This document shows, piece after piece, positions 18,308 through 26,153 of a stretch of DNA of 64,000 nucleotides. Origin of the DNA: Legionella antarctica (GTDB lineage: Bacteria > Pseudomonadota > Gammaproteobacteria > Legionellales > Legionellaceae); NCBI RefSeq assembly GCF_011764505.1, contig NZ_AP022839.1, forward strand, positions 3,021,001 to 3,085,000. The letters run 5' to 3'. Made by a program: the position numbers and the translations under genes. Each line of letters opens with the position of its first letter. Position 1 is the first letter of the stretch. The notes below the pieces were generated by a model that saw only the letters and a list, made by a program, of their open reading frames with translations, searched no databases and was not told the origin of the DNA.

Positions 18308-18638
18308 GCCGTTGATTGTTCTATCTTAGCCCCTGTTACACTGCTCTAATACGGCTGCATCTTGACTTCAGGTTATAGTGTTCTCAGAGGTAATCAAGCA
18401 CAGGTTGCGCTTTCGTGAGCGGTATTAACTATCAATTAGCTCCTAAACCGGATGCCCATTTCGCAGGGATACATCAGATCGAGATGACTTTCTCTGCCTG
18501 TTTTCTTAAAGCAAACTGCTACCCATGTTGTCTCAATAAAGGATGAGGGACAGGATCTGAAGATTGCTAATAAAGCCTTAATACAAATGATTTATAATTA
18601 ATTTTAAAGGCCATTTTAAAGACACCAGGAAAGACACC
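18308..18638. other. Intergenic region with degenerate repeat
   Basis: No gene is seen. The stretch 18348-18405 (TAATACGGCTGCATCTTGAC, TTCAGGTTA, ending ATCAAGCACAGGTT) is similar to 19354-19420 on the far side of the next gene. An AGGAAAG motif lies before the start at 18639. Confidence 0.5.
18348..18405 (+). repeat. Degenerate direct repeat, left copy
   Basis: This is about 58 bp long. It shares TAATACG-CT-CATC-TGA-TTCAGGTTA and ATCAAGCACAGGT with 19354-19420. The two copies flank the effector candidate at 18639 in the same orientation. Confidence 0.5.
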
Positions 18639-19100
18639 ATGCCAAAACTATCAAAACAACAAATTGAAAACATATTTGATAAAGTGGATGCTGAATTTTT
18701 TATCCTGCCGTCTAAAATAGGGGATCTTGGTATTACTTCAGATAAAGGTCTCGCTGCCACGAAACAATTAAAAGAAGATTTGATTAATGCTCGAAACAAT
18801 TATAAAGATGCTCTAAATGCTGATGATGGAAAAAGCTATCAAGAAGTTGGAAATGAATTTATAAGTGCATGTACATTAGCAGCAAATAGGGTGGAAAAGA
18901 ATTTGGGCTTGGGTGAATACCTCGAAAATATGCTGAAAACAATTACTAATGCGGTGATTAAAATCGGAACCGTTGGCCAGGTCAGTAATTTTTTCTCTAA
19001 AAAAAGCGCAACTGAAATTGGGAAAAGTTTTGAAAATCAAGTAACTAAAGCACATGAAGAGATAAAGCAAGATGAAGAAGCAGACAAATACCAACCATAA
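18639..19100 (+). CDS. Effector candidate, paralogue of 26154-27146
   Basis: This 153-residue soluble protein has no family name I can give. Its last 70 residues match the C-terminus of the protein at 26154. Compare GLGEYLENMLKTITNAVIK, then GQVSNFF, with GWGEYLKNMMKSLANAVIK, then GNVSNFF. I recall similar G-[WL]-G-[ED]-YL-x-N-x2-K segments near the C-termini of several Legionella proteins annotated as Dot/Icm substrates. The tail is acidic (EEIKQDEEADKYQP), as in the E-block of Dot/Icm signals. Export is inference. The start follows AGGAAAGACACC. The gene is flanked by degenerate direct repeats and lies next to the AnkK-like gene. Confidence 0.6.
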   Translation: MPKLSKQQIENIFDKVDAEFFILPSKIGDLGITSDKGLAATKQLKEDLINARNNYKDALNADDGKSYQEVGNEFISACTLAANRVEKNLGLGEYLENMLKTITNAVIKIGTVGQVSNFFSKKSATEIGKSFENQVTKAHEEIKQDEEADKYQP

Positions 19101-19408
19101 AATATAGACTCATTTTATAATACGAACCATTTACATAAAGGTTATTAAACCTAAATGAAATGGTTTGTATGCTTACGATGCGAGACCTGATTTACATTCA
19201 TTAAAAACAGTACGTTGGGTGAATATTAGGTAACTTCTCAATAACCTCGAGAAAATCCAAAATCTCGATATCCCGCGGTTATTAAGAAGTTATGATATGA
19301 GCCTGAGTACTCACCTTTTGAAACAATGCCTGGCCTTGATGCAGCGTATAGTGTAATACGACTACATCCTGATTTCAGGTTAGAATTCGATTTTCCAGAG
19401 GTTTATCA
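19101..19408. other. Intergenic region
   Basis: No gene is seen. It includes most of the right copy of the degenerate repeat and the palindromic stretch CTTCTCAATAACCTCGAG / CCGCGGTTATTAAGAAG at about 19231-19292, whose arms TTCTCAATAACC and GGTTATTAAGAA pair imperfectly. This could end transcription of the convergent genes. Confidence 0.4.
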
Positions 19409-19420
19409 TCAAGCACAGGT
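19354..19420 (+). repeat. Degenerate direct repeat, right copy
   Basis: This is the partner of 18348-18405. Its end overlaps the last codons of the AnkK-like gene on the other strand. Confidence 0.5.
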
Positions 19421-21328
19421 AGTGCGGGAGGTTAACAACTCCACTCCATTATTCTCTTCTGCATCCCCACAAGAACGAAAAAATGAAAAGCAATTTGGCT
19501 CTCTGGCTTTGATCCGGCGCAACTCGTTATCAACCATATCGTTAATCTCCCCCAGGGTAGATGTCAGACCGTAAAGACCTCTAATTTGACGAATAATCCA
19601 TAGCTTGCTGCGCAATTGACGGATGTATTTAAGACCAGCATATTCGGAAGAGGTGGACTCACCGTTGATATCTTTTTTTAATTGAAGCAATATGCGTTGC
19701 ATACCCGGCTGATTTTGATGTACCTGGATAAACTGAGCAATACATGCAATAGCTATATTTTTTTGAAATTTCAGGCAAAAACGATGATCTTCTCCGACAT
19801 CCCTAAGAATTTCTTTCAACTGTTGATATGATTTGGCCTGAGTTACCGAATTAATATATGAAGTTTGAAATTGATGAGATTCAATTCGGGCCGCCAGATT
19901 AAATTGTTGAAACAAAGAGCTTTGTTTTGCCCCATTTTCTAATAAATGTTTCATAGTAAAACGAATATCTGTACGAATATCTTTAGGGTGATCTTCAGCT
20001 GTTACAACTCGCTCCAAAGCAACATCCAAAGGTGTTTTTCCAGCATTATTTTTTTTATTGATAAAATGTCCGAACATTTGTATGGTTTCTTCATAGCGAT
20101 AGTCGCCAAGCTTAATAGCGGTATGTAAGGGAGTATCCCCCTCTTCAAATCCTTGCTCTGATTGACACAGCTCCTGATAAGTAAGTAAAGAATTTTCTAC
20201 ATGTTCTGGGAGCCTAGCCTGCGGTGTTGACTCGATAAGTTGCTTTAATAAGGACTCATGATCTTCCTGTTTTAAACCAGCAACAAAATCACGGAATTCT
20301 TTTATGGAAAATAATACCGATTTTAATCGCGCCTGCCGAGCAACGGTTGCTTGCTTCATTAAAGCAATTTGAGCTCGCTCCTTGGAACTATTTTCATCAA
20401 GACATTCCTTTAAGCTTAATTCAATAAGTTCTGCTGGTAACAAAATATGCTTATAAAAAGCCATCCATTTCGCTTTTTTAAATTCAGGTATTTCCCCTAA
20501 CAGAGCAAAGGCTTCAGTTTCTTCGGAACTATGGTATTCTTTGGCAGACCAAGGCTTGTATGTATAACTGAATTTTGTTGGCCAATAAGAATTCTGTGAA
20601 TGAGTTAACAAGGGGAAGGCCAATAAATCTTCAGCAGTAATATCAAAAGCACTGTCACTATGCAGCCAATGAAAAAAACGCCACGTTTTAAAAGACATGA
20701 TGCTATCGACCAGCATTAAATCATGATCAATTTTAAAAAAAACGGCATGGGGCTTGCCTTCCTTTTCTATAAAATAAAGGCCAAAATTACCTTTATGCAA
20801 GTCATCTTCTTCCAGAGTGTACGAAGCTGCCAGAATCTGTGCTAATGAAGCATAATCAATACTAAATACATTGTCCTGTTCAGCTCTTAGTAAACTTGCA
20901 AAGAAACCTTGAGGTAATTTATCTAAAAAATAATAAGGGATTTCTTCTGCGTGGGCCACTTTTTTTACTGTGCAATTCAAATTGAATTGGGGATCATCGA
21001 AAGTAAAGAAATTTTGGTTTAATCCTTCTTTTTGTTCGATAACATAACAAAGATGCTCAGTCACTAAACCAACTACATTCAGAAAGTCATTAACAACCAA
21101 TCGTTGAGGAGCGGTAGTGCCTTTGGATAAAAACAATAGTGCCAGTTGCGTAAATGCAACTTCAAAGCGTGAAAATTTCGCCATACCGAATTTGTTTCTT
21201 TTAAATATTACTTTGGATGGCTTATCGTTAGAGTATGGAGCCATGTGCACTGCATCAACATAAGCCTCATGCCCATGACGCGTAGGCTCTCCCAGCTCGA
21301 TATCTGCAATATTATAAAGCCAAACCAT
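19409..21328 (-). CDS. AnkK/LegA5-like ankyrin protein with kinase-like motifs
   Basis: The 639-residue protein (654 from an upstream start at 21373 that adds a hydrophobic stretch) has one or two ankyrin repeats in EEGDTPLHTAIKLGDY and NNAGKTPLDVALERV, about two-thirds along. The N-terminal half has a kinase-like catalytic pattern: DDLHKGNFGLYFI, then FFKIDHDLMLVDS about 20 residues on. This resembles the D-x-H-x2-N loop and metal-binding Asp of atypical lipid kinases. In L. pneumophila ankK/legA5 lies in the same neighbourhood (bdhA-patD, motAB, radA), and I recall LegA5 being grouped with bacterial PI 3-kinase effectors. Dot/Icm export and kinase activity here are inference. No strong ribosome-binding site helps fix the start. 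Confidence 0.75.
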   Translation of the reverse strand: MVWLYNIADIELGEPTRHGHEAYVDAVHMAPYSNDKPSKVIFKRNKFGMAKFSRFEVAFTQLALLFLSKGTTAPQRLVVNDFLNVVGLVTEHLCYVIEQKEGLNQNFFTFDDPQFNLNCTVKKVAHAEEIPYYFLDKLPQGFFASLLRAEQDNVFSIDYASLAQILAASYTLEEDDLHKGNFGLYFIEKEGKPHAVFFKIDHDLMLVDSIMSFKTWRFFHWLHSDSAFDITAEDLLAFPLLTHSQNSYWPTKFSYTYKPWSAKEYHSSEETEAFALLGEIPEFKKAKWMAFYKHILLPAELIELSLKECLDENSSKERAQIALMKQATVARQARLKSVLFSIKEFRDFVAGLKQEDHESLLKQLIESTPQARLPEHVENSLLTYQELCQSEQGFEEGDTPLHTAIKLGDYRYEETIQMFGHFINKKNNAGKTPLDVALERVVTAEDHPKDIRTDIRFTMKHLLENGAKQSSLFQQFNLAARIESHQFQTSYINSVTQAKSYQQLKEILRDVGEDHRFCLKFQKNIAIACIAQFIQVHQNQPGMQRILLQLKKDINGESTSSEYAGLKYIRQLRSKLWIIRQIRGLYGLTSTLGEINDMVDNELRRIKAREPNCFSFFRSCGDAEENNGVELLTSRTTCA

Positions 21329-21394
21329 AACAATCACAAAAAAAAATAAGTATATTATTTTAACATAATGCACAAAATAATCAATACAATTCTA

Positions 21395-21690
21395 TTATTC
21401 TCTACCAATTTCAAAGTTTATCAACAATAACTGCCTTTTCGCATCTTCAGGAAAAAAATTAATTATTCGATCCATCGTTTGATTTGCATTATTCGCATGA
21501 AGAGTAGAAATACATAAATGTCCTGTTTCAACGCAAGCAATTGCGTGCTTCATAGAATCACGCTCACGAATTTCTCCAATTAAAATAACATCTGGCGCTT
21601 CACGCATGGCATTGGATAAAGCATTTTCGTAATTTAAGGTATCTATTTCTATAGGGGAGGTGATGCCTTCAATTTTAATGTTCGGTGGTG
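21395..21690 (-). pseudogene. PilT/PilU-type ATPase fragment
   Basis: A fragment of about 95 codons matches the central part of a type IV pilus retraction ATPase. It reads NYENALSNAMREAPDVILIG with the Walker B region, then EIRERDSMKHAIACVETGHL, then the His-box-like STLHANNANQTMDRIINFFP. The N-terminal PAS-like domain, the Walker A motif and the C-terminal helical domain are missing. A stop lies in frame shortly upstream, and the frame ends FEIGRE. PilT and PilU are about 340-380 residues, so this is a relic between ankK and radA. Confidence 0.8.
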
Positions 21691-21721
21691 CGGTATTTAA
21701 TCATTGGGTTAAAATCAATAA

Positions 21722-23074
21722 TCACATTTTCTCCAGAACTTCCCGTAAATGTTTGACTGGTTCTATTATCATGGAATCTATCTGCTGCTTGGGCGCATTG
21801 GCAAAAGGAACTATAGCCCGCTTAAATCCATGTTTTACCGCCTCTTTAATTCGTTCTTGTCCACTTTGCACGGGCCTTATTTCCCCTGCGAGACCTATTT
21901 CACCAAAGATAATAGTTTCGCTATCAAACACCCGATTACGTAAACTTGAAACCACTGCTGCAAGTAATGCCAGATCGCTGCCAGTCTCAGTAACTTTTAC
22001 CCCTCCCACTACGTTGATGAACACATCTTGATCGTAAGTTGCAATACCACCATGACGATGCAAAACCGCCAATAAAATAGCCAAACGATTATGTTCAAGG
22101 CCTGCGGTAACGCGTTTTGCCTGTTGTCCATGGGCCTCATCAACTAAGGCCTGTACTTCCACCAACATGGGGCGTGAGCCCTCCCAGGTTACCATCACCG
22201 CACTGCCTGGTGTAGGCTCTGGTTGACGGGATAAAAAAATTGCTGAAGGATTAGATACCTCTTTTAATCCTCTATCAGTCATGGCAAATACGCCTAACTC
22301 ATTCACCGCTCCGAAACGATTTTTAATCGCCCTTATCACTCTAAAACGGCTGTCGCTTTGTCCTTCAAAATAGAGCACACTATCCACCATATGTTCCAGA
22401 ACCCGGGGACCGGCCAGAGTTCCCTCTTTAGTTACATGTCCTACTAAAAATACTGCTGTTTGGGTCATTTTTGCAAAACGGACTAATTGGGCTGCAGACT
22501 CCCTCACCTGACTTACTCCCCCGGGTGCAGAGTTTAGAGTTTCAGTAAAAATAGTTTGTACTGAATCAACAACTATAATTCTTGGTTTTTCTTTTTGGGC
22601 ATGCGCTATAATCGTTTCCACTTGAGTTTCAGCCAAGAGTCTTAGTCCTGCTAATGGTAATGCCAAACGTTGCGCGCGCATGGCAACTTGCTGCAAGGAT
22701 TCTTCGCCTGTTACATATAAAACTGTTTCTTGCATCGATAAATTAGCCAGGGTTTGCAGCAATAGGGTTGATTTACCAATACCGGGGTCACCGCCAATTA
22801 GCACCACCGATCCATAGACCAAGCCACCTCCTAAAACTCGGTTTAATTCAGATAAACCACAGTCCATACGAAGTTCTTTATCCATTACTACGTCTTCGAC
22901 AGCAGTTATCATGGATCGCTGATTTGCCCACTGGCCACTTCTTGAGGAACGGCTGGCAGCCACAACCCCTTCCTCAGCAACTGAGTTCCATGCGCCACAT
23001 TGCGTGCATTGTCCTGCCCATTGTTTGAAGATTGCGGCACACTGGCTGCAAACAAATTGAGTTTTTGTTTTCAT
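21722..23074 (-). CDS. radA: DNA repair protein RadA
   Basis: RadA is a RecA-like helicase that promotes branch migration in recombination and in natural transformation. From the ATG at 23074 (AAGG nine bases upstream) the protein has 450 residues. The N-terminal zinc finger is C9-x2-C12 and C23-x2-C26, followed by Walker A GGDPGIGKST and the RadA-specific KNRFG motif in IKNRFGAVNELGVF. A C-terminal Lon-like domain (QDVFINVVGGVKVTETGSDL) completes it. The longer frame from 23128 adds 18 residues that do not fit the family. Confidence 0.96.
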   Translation of the reverse strand: MKTKTQFVCSQCAAIFKQWAGQCTQCGAWNSVAEEGVVAASRSSRSGQWANQRSMITAVEDVVMDKELRMDCGLSELNRVLGGGLVYGSVVLIGGDPGIGKSTLLLQTLANLSMQETVLYVTGEESLQQVAMRAQRLALPLAGLRLLAETQVETIIAHAQKEKPRIIVVDSVQTIFTETLNSAPGGVSQVRESAAQLVRFAKMTQTAVFLVGHVTKEGTLAGPRVLEHMVDSVLYFEGQSDSRFRVIRAIKNRFGAVNELGVFAMTDRGLKEVSNPSAIFLSRQPEPTPGSAVMVTWEGSRPMLVEVQALVDEAHGQQAKRVTAGLEHNRLAILLAVLHRHGGIATYDQDVFINVVGGVKVTETGSDLALLAAVVSSLRNRVFDSETIIFGEIGLAGEIRPVQSGQERIKEAVKHGFKRAIVPFANAPKQQIDSMIIEPVKHLREVLEKM

Positions 23075-23462
23075 TTTTCGAACCTTAAAGGCATTAATCT
23101 TAACAGAGATAGAATAACTGATAGTCAAACGAATTACCTGAATAATTTACTAGTCTGAGGGAAATCACTTGAGATTTAGATTAGGACTATTAGCTCAAAA
23201 TAATAAAAACTATTGAGAATATAGATTGGAGATAATTTTAAGGCAACTCACTGTTAACTTGGGGCTGTAGGGAACGGATTGAATCTCGATAATGAGAATT
23301 ACTCAGTTATTATTTAAATCAATATAATCAATCACCTAATTAATTGTCCATCCAAAATAAGGGAAAAAAATATACTACGTTTTTTAAGGGTTAATAATTT
23401 GTTATATTGATGGCTTAATATTACTTTAAGTGATTTTTTTAACATCACATAGGGAGGCCATA

Positions 23463-23573
23463 ATGGCAAGGATAAAGCTCAATCAAGAAAATCATAGAAT
23501 ACCAAAACTAATAATCAACCAAGCGGACAAGCTGGAGAAAATAAAAGCCTTCCTAATTCAGAAGAAGAATTAA
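23463..23573 (+). CDS. Small 36-residue ORF with strong RBS
   Basis: An ATG six bases after GGGAGG opens 36 codons of a lysine-rich peptide (MARIKLNQENHRIPKLIINQ at the start). I recognise no family. Another frame stays open alongside it (NNQPSGQAGENKSLPNSEEE), so it may be the frameshifted start of a larger gene that the IS66 element at 23628 then interrupted. The 330 bases before it hold no other gene. Confidence 0.35.
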   Translation: MARIKLNQENHRIPKLIINQADKLEKIKAFLIQKKN

Positions 23574-23627
23574 ATAGCTAAATGACCTGAACAAAACCAT
23601 GTTAGAAAAGCTAAGCAGAAAAATATT

Positions 23628-23707
23628 GTATCCTGTCAGAATCGCCGGGTAAGTGTCTGCCACTGAGTCCGGATTAATCCGAGCCGCGCGCGTCAGCAAG
23701 CGGAATT
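23628..23707 (+). repeat. 80 bp left terminal inverted repeat
   Basis: It begins GTATCCTGTCAGAATCGCCG and ends GTCAGCAAGCGGAATT. It pairs with 25664-25743 at 78 of 80 positions. IS66 terminal repeats are usually 15-30 bp, so these are unusually long. Confidence 0.9.
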
Positions 23708-23959
23708 CTTTAAAAATATTCAAAATACCTATTGACACGGTTTTTCTGTAAAACTGATGTTTTTCCATATCAAACGTAAGTCATGCAATATGCATGCCCT
23801 AAGATCCCCAAGATCACAATGTAGCCCCTTTCACTAATAAAACATCTCCCTCCTGAGGTCAGATTTTTTCTTAGCCCTTAGTGGCGTTAAAACTCGAAAA
23901 ATGCGTTCAAAAAAAGTCATGTTATGATTGCCGTATCAGCATTAGTAACGCAGTGGTAG

Positions 23960-25651
23960 ATGATGAAACGCCAAGAAATCAAACAAGTTTTAGATGAGTT
24001 AACAAAAGATATCGATAGTCTTGCCGACAAAAAGGCCGTGACTATCATTAAGGTATTGGTTAATTTGGTCGAAATGCTTGCCGAAGAAAATGCTTTGCTC
24101 AGAGAGGAAAACCAAGTATTACGTGATGAGATAAACCGCCTTAAGGGTGAACAGGGCAAACCTAATATTCGCGGTCAATCCAAAGGTAGCAATGGCGATA
24201 ATACAGGCAATTCCAATCATTCATCTGAAGGAGATCGCAATAAACGTGGTAAAGGGAACAATAAAAACACAGGCAAAGACAAAAAAAACGTACGTATTGA
24301 TAGACGTGTTACGATTGCTCTGGACAAAGCAACGCTGCCAGATGACGCCAAGTTCAAGGGTTTTGAGATTCGAATCATCCAGGATCTAAAAATCATCACG
24401 GATAATGTTGAATTCAAGCTGGAAACGTATTACTCACCATCTTTGAAAAAAACCTTTATTGCGCCGATTCCTGGCGAATATAAGGGCAGTGAATTTGGTC
24501 CTGGGGTTAAAGCGCTGGTCATCACATTATACCGTGATGCAGGGATGACGGAGAGCGCCATTGAGCGCTTTTTAAAAACATGTGGTATTCAAATATCACA
24601 TGGTAAAATTGCTTCCATGCTGACAGAAGGCAATGATATTTTTCATCAGGAAAAAGAAGATATTGTCGATGCCGGTAGCAACGCAGGCTTGTACCAGCAG
24701 ATGGATGACACAGGCAGTCGTGTTAACGGCAAAAATCACTACACCCATGTTTTATGTAATGACTTTTTTACAGCATACTTCACTCGTCGTAAAAAAGATC
24801 GCTTGACCTTATTGGAGTTGCTGTGTCGAGACCAATTAAAGTTTATGTTTAATCAGGAGGCTTATGAGTTAATGGATGAGTTTGGTCTCGCAAAAAAATG
24901 GTTGGATCAAATTAAACCAATGCTGCATGCACAACCCCTCACACGTGAATCAATCGATAGTTTGATGGGAACACTTTTTCCAAATCCAAAAAAACACAGC
25001 ACGAATCGACGCATAATTCTTGAGTCAGCAGCTCTTGCCTATTATCAGCACTCGAAATACTTCATCCATTATTTAATGACAGATGATGCGCCTCAGTTTA
25101 ATAAATTGGCCCTACATCATGCGCTGTGCTGGATCCATGAAGGTCGTCATTATAAAAAACTCACTCCATTCTCAGATATGAATCAGAATATATTGGCTGT
25201 ATTTCTTGAGCAATTATGGGATTTCTACCATGCATTATTGACTTACAAGACGGCTCCATCTCAATCAATGGCCCAACAACTATCAATGCAATTTGATACT
25301 TTGTTCGCAACCACGACAGGCTATGATGTTTTAGATCAACGCATTGCAAAGACACGTGCTAAAAAACAAGCGTTATTATTGGTGTTAGACCATCCATTTC
25401 TGCCATTGCACAACAATGCCTCTGAATTAGGGACACGGTTTCAAGCAAGGATACGCGACATCAATCTCCAAACGGTCTCCCAAAATGGCACCAAATCAAA
25501 GGATACGTTTGCCACGATTGTACAGACGGCCAGAAAACTGAAAGTTAACGTTTATCAGTATATTTACGATAGGGTGACTAAAAAATTTGAAATGCCATCA
25601 TTGGCTGAATTAATCTTACTTAAAGTGCGGCAGGTTCCATGCACCACATAA
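23960..25651 (+). CDS. IS66-family (ISBst12-like) transposase
   Basis: The 563-residue transposase starts with a leucine-zipper coiled coil (LAEENALLREENQVLRDEIN, about 38-57). A lysine- and asparagine-rich linker follows, then the catalytic core. QQMDDTGSRVNGKNHYTHVL carries a presumed catalytic Asp. LHNNASELGTRFQARIRDIN carries the final Glu in the N-N-x-x-E pattern shared with IS66 TnpC. No defect is visible. A second ATG directly follows the first. It is unrelated in detail to the tnpC of the IS66 pair at 39926 and 42611. Confidence 0.88.
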   Translation: MMKRQEIKQVLDELTKDIDSLADKKAVTIIKVLVNLVEMLAEENALLREENQVLRDEINRLKGEQGKPNIRGQSKGSNGDNTGNSNHSSEGDRNKRGKGNNKNTGKDKKNVRIDRRVTIALDKATLPDDAKFKGFEIRIIQDLKIITDNVEFKLETYYSPSLKKTFIAPIPGEYKGSEFGPGVKALVITLYRDAGMTESAIERFLKTCGIQISHGKIASMLTEGNDIFHQEKEDIVDAGSNAGLYQQMDDTGSRVNGKNHYTHVLCNDFFTAYFTRRKKDRLTLLELLCRDQLKFMFNQEAYELMDEFGLAKKWLDQIKPMLHAQPLTRESIDSLMGTLFPNPKKHSTNRRIILESAALAYYQHSKYFIHYLMTDDAPQFNKLALHHALCWIHEGRHYKKLTPFSDMNQNILAVFLEQLWDFYHALLTYKTAPSQSMAQQLSMQFDTLFATTTGYDVLDQRIAKTRAKKQALLLVLDHPFLPLHNNASELGTRFQARIRDINLQTVSQNGTKSKDTFATIVQTARKLKVNVYQYIYDRVTKKFEMPSLAELILLKVRQVPCTT

Positions 25652-25663
25652 GCATCTCGAGAT

Positions 25664-25743
25664 AATTCCGCTTGCTGACGCGCGCGGCTCGGATTAGTCC
25701 GGGCTCAGTGGCAGACACTTACCCGGCGATTCTGACAGGATAC
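25664..25743 (-). repeat. 80 bp right terminal inverted repeat
   Basis: This is the inverted partner of 23628-23707. It begins 12 bases after the transposase stop and is followed by the second AAAATATT duplication. Confidence 0.9.
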
Positions 25744-25858
25744 AAAATATTGTATCATTATTGACCAGGTTAATTCAGAACTTTCTTATTTCTTTAACGC
25801 ACCGAAAAGCGCTTAGTGTTGATGCCATTGGGTTTGTATGACCTTATCACATTGGTGA

Positions 25859-26077
25859 ATGGAAAGCACTTATAAAGCCCTACCTCTTAACAAATTGCGA
25901 AATAAAGAACAAAAAGCAGCTCTTTTGATTAAAATTGGCCATGATGACGATTTGCTAACTCATTTCAAAATCAGCTTCAAAATGTTTTTAAAACTTTCAT
26001 ATTGGTTTGAATTAAGCACACACAAAGGCCAATTTTTAAAAACTGTCCGTAACAAAGGGATGAAGCCTATTTTTTAA
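25859..26077 (+). CDS. Uncertain 72-residue ORF
   Basis: I do not recognise this short lysine-rich frame (LLIKIGHDDDLLTHFKISFK in the middle). It has no good ribosome-binding site. It lies between the IS66 element and the effector candidate at 26154 and may be a relic of the interrupted locus. The AT-rich stretch after it (26078-26153) probably holds the promoter of the next gene. Confidence 0.25.
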   Translation: MESTYKALPLNKLRNKEQKAALLIKIGHDDDLLTHFKISFKMFLKLSYWFELSTHKGQFLKTVRNKGMKPIF

Positions 26078-26153
26078 ACCTCTTAATATTTTCTTAATCT
26101 TTATGCGCTAATATTAAACTATAAATTTTTTTTAAACAAAGAGGAAGCCTATC

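Larger units (their letters stand above)
23628..25743 (+). mobile_element. IS66-family element, transposase-only type
   Basis: This complete 2116 bp element has 80 bp terminal inverted repeats with only two mismatches and an 8 bp target duplication (AAAATATT at 23620-23627 and 25744-25751). It carries one transposase gene and no tnpA or tnpB, which fits the ISBst12-like branch of the IS66 family. The frame is intact and the duplication is perfect, so the insertion is probably recent. Confidence 0.92.

Noticed and set aside
19326-19574. 82-codon plus-strand ORF
   Set aside because: It overlaps the 3' end of the AnkK-like gene on the other strand, and its start lies in the degenerate repeat. 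It is a shadow frame.
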